This document shows, piece by piece, positions 1 to 8,948 of a stretch of 64,000 nucleotides of DNA; position 1 is the first letter of the stretch; every line of letters starts with the position of its first letter. This stretch comes from Micrococcales bacterium 72-143 (GTDB taxonomy: Bacteria > Actinomycetota > Actinomycetes > Actinomycetales > Microbacteriaceae). The DNA is taken from assembly GCA_001898835.1 (NCBI GenBank), contig MKVM01000001.1, forward strand, positions 62,001 to 126,000. Direction: 5' to 3'. The notes below the pieces were generated by a model. That model worked only from the letters and a program-made list of their open reading frames with translations. It did no database searches and was not told the DNA's origin. A program made the position numbers and the translations under genes.

Positions 1-2
1 GC

Positions 3-401
3 ATCTCGTTGAACTCCGCGGCGAATCAGCGGGGGATCGACGGGTATTTCACGGGCGCTCCTCTCGAAGGCCGCAGCGTCAACGTCAAGTGGTATCTCAA
101 ACGGGAAGGGATCCTGGACCTGTCGCCGTCGGGGGCACCGGACTACTACCTGGTTCTCACCGGGCCCGCGTCAGCTGCGCGTTCGTCAGCCGGCACGACC
201 CGGCCGTGGCGGATCGACTTCGTCTACCTCTTCGACGCGAAGGAACTCCATACGGACCTCGCCGTGCGCGGTCGGCGGATCGGCGTGGCCTCAAGCGTTC
301 GTCGATCGACGTGGGAGAGCGCGGAGATATACCCGACGGAGAGCGCCCGGCTCCCGTTGACCCCTCAGCAGCGCTCGGCGCTGGCGGGCTTCGCCCTCTG
401 A
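3..401 (+). CDS. Hypothetical protein, 5'-truncated by the window edge; possible PD-(D/E)XK nuclease-like C-terminal domain
   Basis: ORF open to the left edge. NQRGIDGYF...GRSVNVKWY...DYYLVLTG resembles the ID..(Q/E)xK pattern of restriction-like folds. Family assignment is inference only. Confidence 0.45.
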   Translation: MSLNSAANQRGIDGYFTGAPLEGRSVNVKWYLKREGILDLSPSGAPDYYLVLTGPASAARSSAGTTRPWRIDFVYLFDAKELHTDLAVRGRRIGVASSVRRSTWESAEIYPTESARLPLTPQQRSALAGFAL

Positions 402-462
402 CCGGTCGGCAGCATCCCGCGAGCTGACGCCGCGCGCTGCGGCCCGCTGTCTTCCCCTGCTT

Positions 463-587
463 GCTGTTGTGCAGGAGGCGACGCGGCGGCCGGCGCGCAA
501 TGCCCCGGAAATCCGGGGGAGTCGACTCAGGAAACCTGACAACCGCGTGAGATCTCCTGCATAACAGCAGATCTCCTGCACAACAGC
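463..587. repeat. Repeat cluster: two tandem 19-bp units (569-587 and 550-568 on the minus strand, GCTGTTRTGCAGGAGATCT) plus an inverted 15-bp copy (463-477)
   Basis: Direct reading: gctgttgtgcaggag at 463-477; ctcctgcataacagc at 554-568; ctcctgcacaacagc at 573-587. Hairpin ccccggaaatccgggg lies at 503-518 between them. Confidence 0.85.
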
Positions 588-592
588 GGCGG

Positions 593-1396
593 CTAGCTCG
601 GCTGCACCTCGTGCAGCCGCGAGGTGCGCAGCACGCGCTCGAGCAGCACGTCGAAGTTGTGCGCCATCTCCTGCGCGCCCTCGCCCGGCCACACGTGCAG
701 CGGCTTCGCGGCACCCTGCGCCTGCTGCAGCGAGGTGCGCTCGGGCAGCTGCGGTGCGAGCACGAGCGGGCCGAACATGTCGCGCAGCTCCTTGATGCGG
801 AACTGGTGCTCGAGCGACTGCACGCGCGCGCGGTTGACGATGATGCCGAGAGGCTGCAGCCGCGGCGAGATGCCGCGCCGGATCTCCTCGATCGCGCGGA
901 GGGCGCGGTCGGCGGCCGCCACCGAGAACAGGCCGGGCTCGGTCACCACCGCGACCCGGTCGGATGCCGCCCACGCCGTGCGGGTGAGCGCGTTGAGCGA
1001 CGGCGCGCAGTCGATGAGCACGAGCTCGTACTCCTTCTCGACGTGCGCGAGCGCCTCCTCCAGCTTCCAGATGTCGCGGATCGAGGGGTGCGGCCCGTCG
1101 AAGTTGATCGCCGAGGGCGAGCCGATGAGCACGTCGATCTTGCCGGTGCGTCCGCGCGTCCAGCCGGAGGGCGCGATCGCCGCGCGGACGATCTTCTCCT
1201 TCGGGGAGGCGAGCACGTCGGCGACGTTGAGGTGGCCGGCCACGTTGATGTCCATGCCGGTCGAGACATCCGACTGCGGATCGAGGTCGACCACGAGCGT
1301 CGAGATGCCGCGCGCGAAGGCCGCGGAGGCGAGTCCGAGCGTCACCGTGGTCTTCCCCACGCCCCCCTTGAGGGAGCTGACGCTCAGAACGTGCAC
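593..1396 (-). CDS. parA: ParA/Soj family ATPase (orphan, no adjacent parB seen)
   Basis: Walker A SSLKGGVGKTT, VVDLDPQSDVSTG, LIDCAPSL; likely GTG start at 1396. Confidence 0.85.
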   Translation of the reverse strand: MHVLSVSSLKGGVGKTTVTLGLASAAFARGISTLVVDLDPQSDVSTGMDINVAGHLNVADVLASPKEKIVRAAIAPSGWTRGRTGKIDVLIGSPSAINFDGPHPSIRDIWKLEEALAHVEKEYELVLIDCAPSLNALTRTAWAASDRVAVVTEPGLFSVAAADRALRAIEEIRRGISPRLQPLGIIVNRARVQSLEHQFRIKELRDMFGPLVLAPQLPERTSLQQAQGAAKPLHVWPGEGAQEMAHNFDVLLERVLRTSRLHEVQPS

Positions 1397-1476
1397 GAGA
1401 AGCCACCCTACCTTCACTAGTCTGAAAGAAGCCAAAGCCCCCCGCCGCGTCCCGCCCAGAGGCAGGAAAGGACCGC

Positions 1477-4400
1477 ATGTTCTCGAAGATCCTGGTCGCC
1501 AACCGAGGTGAGATCGCCATCCGCGCGTTCCGCGCCGCCTACGAGCTCGGCGCCCGCACGGTGGCCGTGTACCCCTGGGAGGATCGCAACTCGATGCACC
1601 GCCTCAAGGCGGACGAGGCGTACCTGATCGGCGAGGAGGGGCACCCGGTCCGGGCGTACCTCGACGTCGACGAGATCATCCGGGTGGCGAAGGAGTCGGG
1701 CGCCGACGCGATCTACCCGGGCTACGGCTTCCTCTCCGAGAACCCGGAGCTCGCCGCCGCGGCGGCCGCCAACGGCATCACCTTCATCGGCCCCGGAGAG
1801 CACGTCCTCGAGATGGCGGGCAACAAGGTCACCGCGAAGGAGCACGCCATCTCCGCCGGCGTGCCCGTGCTCAGGTCGACCCCCGCGACGACCGACATCG
1901 AGGAGCTGCTGCGCGGCGCCGACGAGATCGGCTTCCCCGTCTTCGCGAAAGCGGTCGCGGGCGGCGGCGGTCGCGGGATGCGGCGCGTCGACACGCGCGA
2001 GGAGCTGCGGCCGGCGCTCGAGGCGGCGATGCGGGAGGCCGACAGCGCCTTCGGCGACCCCACCATGTTCATCGAGCAGGCCGTCGTGCGGCCGCGTCAC
2101 ATCGAGGTGCAGATCCTCGCCGACGCCACAGGCGAGACGATCCACCTCTTCGAGCGCGACTGCTCGGTGCAGCGCCGCCACCAGAAGGTCGTCGAGATCG
2201 CGCCGGCGCCGAACCTCGACGACACCATCCGCCAGGCGATGTACCGCGACGCGGTCGCCTTCGCGAAGTCGATCGGCTACGTCAACGCGGGCACCGTCGA
2301 GTTCCTGCTCGACACGGCAGGCGAGCGCGCCGGGCAGCACGTCTTCATCGAGATGAACCCGCGCATCCAGGTCGAGCACACCGTCACCGAGGAGGTCACG
2401 GACGTCGACCTCGTGCAGGCGCAGATGCGGATCGCGGCGGGGGAGACCCTCGCCGACCTCGGGCTCAGCCAGGAGGAGCTCCAGCCGCGGGGCTTCGCCA
2501 TCCAGTGCCGCATCACGACCGAGGACCCGGCGGCCGGCTTCCGGCCCGACACGGGCAAGATCACGACCTACCGCTCGCCGGGCGGCGCCGGCATCCGGCT
2601 CGACGGCGGCACCGTCGCAGCGGGCGCCCAGGTGTCGCCCTACTTCGACTCGATGCTCGTCAAGATGATCTGCCGCGGGCGCGACTTCCCGTCGGCCGTG
2701 CGCCGGGCGCGCCGCGGCCTCGCCGAGTTCCGCCTGCGCGGGGTGGCGACCAACATCCCCTTCCTGCAGGCAGTGTTCGACGACCCCGACTTCCTCGCCG
2801 GCGACGTGTCGACCTCGTTCATCGAGGAGCGCCCCTGGCTCGTGCGGGGTCGCGAGTCGCGCGACCGCGGCACGAAGATCCTCAACTGGCTCGCCGACAT
2901 CACCGTCAACCACCCGAACGGCGCGGGAGAGGGTGCGATCGATCCCGCGCTCAAGCTCCCGCCCCTCGATCTCGCGACGCCCGCCCCCGCGGGGTCGCGC
3001 CAGCGCCTTCTCGAGCTCGGGCCTGCGGGCTTCGCGTCCGCCCTCCGCGCGCAGACGAGCCTCGCGGTGACCGAGACGACGTTCCGCGACGCCCACCAGT
3101 CGCTGCTCGCGACGCGCGTGCGCACCAAGGACCTCGTCGCCGTCATGCCGTACGTCGCCCGCCTCACCCCCGAACTGCTCTCGGTGGAGGCCTGGGGCGG
3201 TGCCACCTACGACGTCGCGCTGCGCTTCCTCGGAGAGGACCCGTGGGAGCGGCTCGCCGCGATGCGCGAGGCGCTGCCGAACATCGCCATCCAGATGCTG
3301 CTGCGCGGGCGCAACACGGTCGGCTACACGCCGTACCCGACGGAGGTCACCGAGGCGTTCGTGCGCGAGGCGGCCGCGACCGGCGTCGACATCTTCCGCA
3401 TCTTCGACGCCCTCAACGACGTCGACCAGATGCGACCGGCGATCGACGCGGTGCTCGCGACCGGCTCGACGATCGCCGAGGTGGCCCTCTGCTACACGGG
3501 CGACCTGCTCGACCCCGCCGAGGACCTCTACACCCTCGACTACTACCTGCGGCTCGCGGAGCAGATCGTCGAGGCCGGCGCCCACATCCTCGCCATCAAG
3601 GACATGGCGGGCCTGCTGCGCGCCGGCGCCGCCGAGAAGCTCGTCGCGGCCCTGCGCGAGCGCTTCGACCTGCCCGTGCACGTGCACACCCACGACACCG
3701 CAGGCGGCCAGCTCGCGACGCTGCTCGCGGCGAGCCGGGCCGGCGCGGATGCGGTCGACGCGGCGAGCGCGCCGATGGCTGGCACCACGAGCCAGCCGAG
3801 CCTCTCGGCGCTCGTCGCCGCGACCGCGCACACCGACCGCGACACGGGTCTCTCCCTCGCCGCCGTGAGCGACCTCGAGCCCTACTGGGAGGCCGTGCGC
3901 CGCGCCTACAAGCCGTTCGAGTCCGGCCTCCCGGGGCCCACCGGCCGCGTCTACCACCACGAGATCCCCGGCGGTCAGCTGTCCAACCTGCGCCAGCAGG
4001 CGATCGCGCTCGGGCTGGGCGACCAGTTCGAGAAGGTGGAGGACTGGTACGCGGCCGCCAACCGCATCCTCGGTCGCCCCACCAAGGTCACGCCCTCGTC
4101 CAAGGTCGTCGGCGACCTGGCGCTGCAGCTCGCCGCGACGAACGCCGACCCGGCCGACTTCGAGGAGAACCCCGACAAGTACGACATCCCCGACTCGGTC
4201 ATCGGCTTCATGGCCGGCGAGCTCGGCGACCTGCCCGGCGGATGGCCGGAGCCGTTCCGCAGCAAGGTGCTGAAGGGCCGCGAGGTCAGGATCGGAGTCG
4301 AGCAGCTGAGCGACGACGACCGCGCGGGACTCGCCGGCGACACCGCCGCGCGGCGCGAGACCCTCAACCGGCTGCTGTTCCCCGCGCCCACCCGCCAGTT

Positions 4401-4875
4401 CGAGCAGGTTCGCGAGCTGTTCGGCGACCTCTCGGCGGTGGACACCGTCGACTACCTGTACGGGCTCAAGCCCGGCGTCGAGCACACCGTGCACATCGGC
4501 CCCGGCGTGAGCCTGTTCGTGGGTCTCGAGGCGATCGGCGAGGCCGACGACAAGGGCATGCGCACCGTCATGACCACCCTCAACGGGCAGCTGCGGCCGG
4601 TGTTCGTCCGCGACCGCTCGATCGCCGTGCAGACGGCGAGCGCGGAGAAGGCCGACACGAGCAAGCCCGGCCAGGTCGCCGCGCCGTTCTCGGGGGTCGT
4701 GACGCTCAAGGTCGCCGAGGGCGATCGCGTGGAGGCGGGGCAGCCCATCGCGACGATCGAGGCGATGAAGATGGAGGCCGCCATCACGACGCCCGTCGCG
4801 GGCACCATCGCGCGCCTCGCCATCCCGTCGACGCAGCAGGTGGACGCCGGGGACCTGCTCGTCGTCGTCCAGTAG
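1477..4875 (+). CDS. pyc: Pyruvate carboxylase
   Basis: 1132 aa; biotin carboxylase domain (AGGGGRGMR, EMNPRIQVEHTVTEE), carboxyltransferase (FRDAHQSLLATR), biotinyl motif EAMKMEA. Confidence 0.97.
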   Translation: MFSKILVANRGEIAIRAFRAAYELGARTVAVYPWEDRNSMHRLKADEAYLIGEEGHPVRAYLDVDEIIRVAKESGADAIYPGYGFLSENPELAAAAAANGITFIGPGEHVLEMAGNKVTAKEHAISAGVPVLRSTPATTDIEELLRGADEIGFPVFAKAVAGGGGRGMRRVDTREELRPALEAAMREADSAFGDPTMFIEQAVVRPRHIEVQILADATGETIHLFERDCSVQRRHQKVVEIAPAPNLDDTIRQAMYRDAVAFAKSIGYVNAGTVEFLLDTAGERAGQHVFIEMNPRIQVEHTVTEEVTDVDLVQAQMRIAAGETLADLGLSQEELQPRGFAIQCRITTEDPAAGFRPDTGKITTYRSPGGAGIRLDGGTVAAGAQVSPYFDSMLVKMICRGRDFPSAVRRARRGLAEFRLRGVATNIPFLQAVFDDPDFLAGDVSTSFIEERPWLVRGRESRDRGTKILNWLADITVNHPNGAGEGAIDPALKLPPLDLATPAPAGSRQRLLELGPAGFASALRAQTSLAVTETTFRDAHQSLLATRVRTKDLVAVMPYVARLTPELLSVEAWGGATYDVALRFLGEDPWERLAAMREALPNIAIQMLLRGRNTVGYTPYPTEVTEAFVREAAATGVDIFRIFDALNDVDQMRPAIDAVLATGSTIAEVALCYTGDLLDPAEDLYTLDYYLRLAEQIVEAGAHILAIKDMAGLLRAGAAEKLVAALRERFDLPVHVHTHDTAGGQLATLLAASRAGADAVDAASAPMAGTTSQPSLSALVAATAHTDRDTGLSLAAVSDLEPYWEAVRRAYKPFESGLPGPTGRVYHHEIPGGQLSNLRQQAIALGLGDQFEKVEDWYAAANRILGRPTKVTPSSKVVGDLALQLAATNADPADFEENPDKYDIPDSVIGFMAGELGDLPGGWPEPFRSKVLKGREVRIGVEQLSDDDRAGLAGDTAARRETLNRLLFPAPTRQFEQVRELFGDLSAVDTVDYLYGLKPGVEHTVHIGPGVSLFVGLEAIGEADDKGMRTVMTTLNGQLRPVFVRDRSIAVQTASAEKADTSKPGQVAAPFSGVVTLKVAEGDRVEAGQPIATIEAMKMEAAITTPVAGTIARLAIPSTQQVDAGDLLVVVQ

Positions 4876-4885
4876 GGTCGCACAC

Positions 4886-6193
4886 ATGGTGCGGAACACG
4901 GAGGGGGAGGACCCCCGGAGCACGGGCGCGCTCCCGGACGAGGGCGACGCCCTCCTCGCGTCGGCGCTTCCCGAGAGCCTCACCGTCTCGATCGAGCTGC
5001 CCGCGCCGCAGCACGAGCTTCCCGAGGACGAGCAGAAGGTGACCCTCGGGGAGGTGGTCGCCACGCCGAGCGCCGTCGGGCCGATGGTCGAGGGACCGGG
5101 CGGGGGGACCGTCACGATCGAGGTCGTCTCCGACATCGTGCACGTCGCCGACGAGGAGGCCGCCCCGACCTCCGAGAACACGGTCGTGCCGCTGCCCGCG
5201 GACGACGAGCTGTACTCGCGCCGCGACCGCAAGCGCGGCGTCTCCTCGACGCCGGAGCCGGCCGCCATGCTCACCGCCGACCGCCTGCTCGAGCCCAAGC
5301 GCAACAGGAACGCCCCCGAGGGCGGCTGGCCGGCCTTCGTGTACGCGAGCACCCTGCACCTCGTGAACCTCGGCGACTCGCCGAAGGTGCGCGAACGCAA
5401 GGCGCTCGACGCCCGCATCGGCAAGCGGCTGGAGGGCGGCACCCGCTTCGTGCCGATCCTCACCCGCAAGGGCGGCGTCGGCAAGACGACCGTCACGACG
5501 CTGCTCGGGATGGCGCTGGCCGACGTGCGCGAGGACCGCATCATCGCCGTCGACGCGAACCCCGACCGCGGCACCCTCTCCGAGCGCGTCGCCCGGCAGA
5601 CCCGGTCCACGGTGCGCGACATCGTCACCCACGCGGCCGCCATCAAGGACTTCAACGAGTTCTCGGCCCACGTGTCCCGCGACGAGACCCGCCTCGACGT
5701 GCTCGCATCGGACACCGACCCGCTGCTGTCGGAGGCGTTCGACGAGAACGACTACAACGTCGTCGCGGACCTCGTCTCCCGTTACTACTCGATCTGCCTC
5801 ACCGACTGCGGCACCGGCATCGTGCACTCCGTCATGCGGGCCACGCTGCAGCGCGCCGACGGCATCGTCGTCGTCTCCGGCGGCAGCGTCGACGAGGCGC
5901 GCCTCGCGTCCGAGACCCTCACCTGGCTCGAGGCGAACAACTACGGCGACCTCGTGCGGAACGCGGTCGTCGCGATCAACACCGCGACGCACGGCACGAA
6001 CCTCGTCAAGCTCGACGAGATCGACGCCCACTTCGCCTCCCGCGTGCGGTCCGTCGTGCGCATGCCGTACGACCCGGAGCTCGCCGCCGGCTCCGTCGTG
6101 CGGTGGAGCAAGCTCAGGCCCTTCACCCGGGCCTCCGCCCGCGAGCTCGCCGCGCTCGTCATGGACGGCCTCCCGACCACCCGGAACGCGTGA
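4886..6193 (+). CDS. MinD/ParA-like P-loop ATPase with about 180 aa disordered N-terminus
   Basis: TRKGGVGKTTVTTLLG Walker A, AVDANPDRGTLSER, TDCGTGI. Confidence 0.8.
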   Translation: MVRNTEGEDPRSTGALPDEGDALLASALPESLTVSIELPAPQHELPEDEQKVTLGEVVATPSAVGPMVEGPGGGTVTIEVVSDIVHVADEEAAPTSENTVVPLPADDELYSRRDRKRGVSSTPEPAAMLTADRLLEPKRNRNAPEGGWPAFVYASTLHLVNLGDSPKVRERKALDARIGKRLEGGTRFVPILTRKGGVGKTTVTTLLGMALADVREDRIIAVDANPDRGTLSERVARQTRSTVRDIVTHAAAIKDFNEFSAHVSRDETRLDVLASDTDPLLSEAFDENDYNVVADLVSRYYSICLTDCGTGIVHSVMRATLQRADGIVVVSGGSVDEARLASETLTWLEANNYGDLVRNAVVAINTATHGTNLVKLDEIDAHFASRVRSVVRMPYDPELAAGSVVRWSKLRPFTRASARELAALVMDGLPTTRNA

Positions 6194-6201
6194 CCCGCCC
6201 C

Positions 6202-6699
6202 ATGACCGAACGACAGATCCGCCTCTTCGGCGACCCCGTGCTCCGCTCGCGCACCGACCCCATCGCCGACCCCGGCGACCCGCGCGTGCGCGCCCTCGTC
6301 GAGGACCTCGTCGAGACCGTCGAGCTGCCCGGCCGCGCGGGTCTCGCCGCGACCCAGATCGGGGTCGGCCTGCGCGCCTTCAGCGTCAACATCGACGGCG
6401 ACATCTCCTACGTCATCAACCCCGTCCTCGAGGTGGCGGGGGAGCCCGAGCTCGTCGACGAGGGTTGCCTCTCGGTGCCCGGCTTCTACTTCCCGCGGAT
6501 GCGGCACCCCTGGGCGCGCGTGACGGGCGTCGACGTCGACGGGAACGAGGTCGTGCTCGAGGGCGAGGGGCTCATGGCGCAGGCGCTGCAGCACGAGACC
6601 GACCACCTCGACGGCAAGCTCTACATCGAGGGCCTCGAGCCGGAGACCAAGCGCGAGGCGATGCGCGCCATCCGCCGGGCCGACTGGTTCCAGGCCTAG
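6202..6699 (+). CDS. def: Peptide deformylase
   Basis: GLAATQIG, EGCLSVPG, QHETDHLDG motifs; ATG at 6202 preferred over the longer ORF. Confidence 0.95.
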   Translation: MTERQIRLFGDPVLRSRTDPIADPGDPRVRALVEDLVETVELPGRAGLAATQIGVGLRAFSVNIDGDISYVINPVLEVAGEPELVDEGCLSVPGFYFPRMRHPWARVTGVDVDGNEVVLEGEGLMAQALQHETDHLDGKLYIEGLEPETKREAMRAIRRADWFQA

Positions 6700-6717
6700 C
6701 CGCGACGTCGGCGGGCA

Positions 6718-6810
6718 CGGATCGTGCTTCCGGGACGCATGCCCCCGCGTGCCGCCTTCGGCGGCGCGCTCCCGCCAGTCCCGATGCCAGCGTCCCGGAA
6801 GCACGATCCG
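6718..6810 (+). repeat. Conserved-core / variable-arm palindromic element, copy 1 (21-bp perfect arms, 51-nt core)
   Basis: Arms cggatcgtgcttccgggacgc (6718-6738) and gcgtcccggaagcacgatccg (6790-6810) are exact reverse complements. Core is atgcccccgcgtgccgccttcggcggcgcgctcccgccagtcccgatgcca. Confidence 0.97.
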
Positions 6811-7006
6811 ACCCCGCCTCCTCGGGCAAGGCGGAACCTCAGCCAGCGCATCGAGTTGAAAGGGCAGAGGGCGCCGGACGCATCCGGCCCCTCCGCCTCC
6901 TCGCGACGCGCCGCGGGACTTGGCGGGGTCTCCACAGCGGACGGCGCGACCGCGCTCGTGCCGTTCGCGGAGCGACGTGCCGCGGATTACCGCGGCGCCA
7001 ACCAAC

Positions 7007-8830
7007 TCAGCGCAGGGAGATGCCCTCGGTGACCGGGTTGCCCGAGTAGAGCTCCTCGATGACGGGCGCGAAGTCCTTGACGATGACGTTGCGCTTGATG
7101 GACATCTTCGGGGTGAGGTGGCCGCCGTCCTCGGTGAACTCGATGTCGAGGATCTTGAACTTGCGGATCGACTCGGCCCGCGACACCTTCGCGTTGGCGG
7201 TGTCGATGGCCCGCTGCACCTCCGCGATCACCTTCGGGTTGCGGGCCGCCTCGGTGAGGCTCATGTCGCCGGCCTCTCCGTTGTTGTTGAGCCACACCGG
7301 CAGCATCTCGGGGTCGAGCGTGATGAGCGCCGAGATGAACGGCTTCTGGTCGCCCACGACGACGACCTGCCCGATGATCGGGTTCGCCCGGATCGGGTCC
7401 TCGAGGCCGGCCGGCGCCACGTTCTTGCCGCCCGCGGTGACGATGATCTCCTTCTTGCGGCCGGTGATGGTGAGGTAGCCCTCGTCGTCGAGGGACCCGA
7501 TGTCGCCCGTGTGGAACCAGTCGCCGCTGAACACCTCGGCGGTGGCCTCCGGCTTGTTCCAGTAGCCGGCGAACACGTCGACGCCCTTCACGAGCACCTC
7601 GCCGTCCTCGGCGATCTTGATGCCGACGCCGGGGATGGGCGCCCCCACCGTGCCGATCTTGAACTTGGCGGGCACGTTGACGGTCGCGGGCGCCGTCGTC
7701 TCCGTGAGCCCGTAGCCCTCGAGGATCTTCACGTCGAGGCTGCGGAAGAAGTGTCCGAGGCGCAGGCCGAGCGGCGCCGAGCCGGACACGGCGTAGCGCA
7801 CCCGGCCGCCCATCGCCTCCTTGAGCTTGCTGTAGACGAGCTTGTCGAAGAGGGCGAACTGGATGCGGAGGCCGAACGGCACCTTGCCCGCGTCGAGCGC
7901 CTTCGAGTGCGCGATGGCGACGTCGGCCGCCTTGTGGAAGATCTTCTCCTTGCCGCCGGCGGCCGCCTTCTGCTCGGCGGAGTTGTAGACCTTCTCGAAC
8001 ACGCGCGGCACGGCGAGGAGGAAGGTCGGCTTGAAGCTGCCGAGCGCCGGGAGCAGCTGCTTGGTGTCTGCCTGGTGGCCGACCTTGACGCCCGCGTGCA
8101 CCGACAGGATCGCGATGAAGCGCGCGAACACGTGTGCGGTCGTGATGAAGAGCAGCGTCGACGCGCCCCCCTCCAGCACCTCCGCCATGGCGACCGCGGC
8201 GTTGCGGGAGAGCTCGACGAAGTTGGAGTGGGTGAGGATGCAGCCCTTCGGGGTGCCGGTCGAGCCGGAGGTGTAGATGAGGGTCGCCAGGTCGGAGCCC
8301 TTGGCCCGGGTTCGGCGCTCCTCGACCTCCGCGTCGCTCACCTCCGCGCCGCCGGCGACGAGCTTGTCGAGGTCGCCGAGGTGCAGCTGCCAGGCCTTTC
8401 CGATCTGGGGGAGGTCGGCGCGCACCTCGTCGAAGCGGGCGAAGTGCTCCGCCGTCTCGACGATGATGGCGTTCGCACCCGAGTCGGTGAGCGTGTAGGC
8501 GATCTGGGAGGGGGCTGAGGTCTCGTAGATCGGAACGAGTACGGCGCCCGCGAACCAGGTCGCGAAGTCGATGAGCGTCCACTCGTAGCGGGTGCGGCAG
8601 ATGAAGCCGATCTTGTCGCCCGGCTGGACGCCGGCGGCGATGAGGCCCTTGGCGAGCGCCACCACCTGACGGTGGAACTCGGCGGTCGAGACGTCCTCCC
8701 AGCCGCCGTCGGCGGTGGGCAGGGCGAAGAGCGGCGCATCCGGGGTCTGGGCGACGCGCTCGACCAGCAGATCGGTGGCGTTGGCCTCCGGGTCGGCGGG
8801 TACGACGGCGGGGACGTAGATCTCGTTCAC
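7007..8830 (-). CDS. fadD: Long-chain fatty-acid--CoA ligase / AMP-binding protein
   Basis: YTSGSTGTPKGCILTH, EGYGLTETTAP, GWFHTGDIG-like motif; GTG start with AAGGAG RBS. Confidence 0.93.
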   Translation of the reverse strand: MNEIYVPAVVPADPEANATDLLVERVAQTPDAPLFALPTADGGWEDVSTAEFHRQVVALAKGLIAAGVQPGDKIGFICRTRYEWTLIDFATWFAGAVLVPIYETSAPSQIAYTLTDSGANAIIVETAEHFARFDEVRADLPQIGKAWQLHLGDLDKLVAGGAEVSDAEVEERRTRAKGSDLATLIYTSGSTGTPKGCILTHSNFVELSRNAAVAMAEVLEGGASTLLFITTAHVFARFIAILSVHAGVKVGHQADTKQLLPALGSFKPTFLLAVPRVFEKVYNSAEQKAAAGGKEKIFHKAADVAIAHSKALDAGKVPFGLRIQFALFDKLVYSKLKEAMGGRVRYAVSGSAPLGLRLGHFFRSLDVKILEGYGLTETTAPATVNVPAKFKIGTVGAPIPGVGIKIAEDGEVLVKGVDVFAGYWNKPEATAEVFSGDWFHTGDIGSLDDEGYLTITGRKKEIIVTAGGKNVAPAGLEDPIRANPIIGQVVVVGDQKPFISALITLDPEMLPVWLNNNGEAGDMSLTEAARNPKVIAEVQRAIDTANAKVSRAESIRKFKILDIEFTEDGGHLTPKMSIKRNVIVKDFAPVIEELYSGNPVTEGISLR

Positions 8831-8948
8831 GGCAGCTCCTTCGGTACCGGTCGGGTGTGACCTCCACTGTAACCCGGCGCGTCCCCCGGCCGCGCCGGGC
8901 CGGGCGCGGATCTCCGCGATCGGGGCCCGATCGATAGACTCGTCCCTC

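Noticed and set aside
463-587. Canonical parS site for ParA
   Set aside because: No GTTTCACGTGAAAC-like sequence; repeat unit is unrelated.
1417-5715. 1432-aa minus-strand ORF opposite pyc
   Set aside because: High-GC shadow ORF: low-complexity Arg/Asp/Val/Leu-rich translation with no domain motifs; the plus strand encodes an unmistakable pyruvate carboxylase.
6718-6810. Short ORFs (e.g. GRMPPRAAFGGALPPVPMPAS) across the repeat elements
   Set aside because: The three copies are read in different frames relative to flanking sequence, and conservation tracks nucleotide structure rather than any one reading frame.
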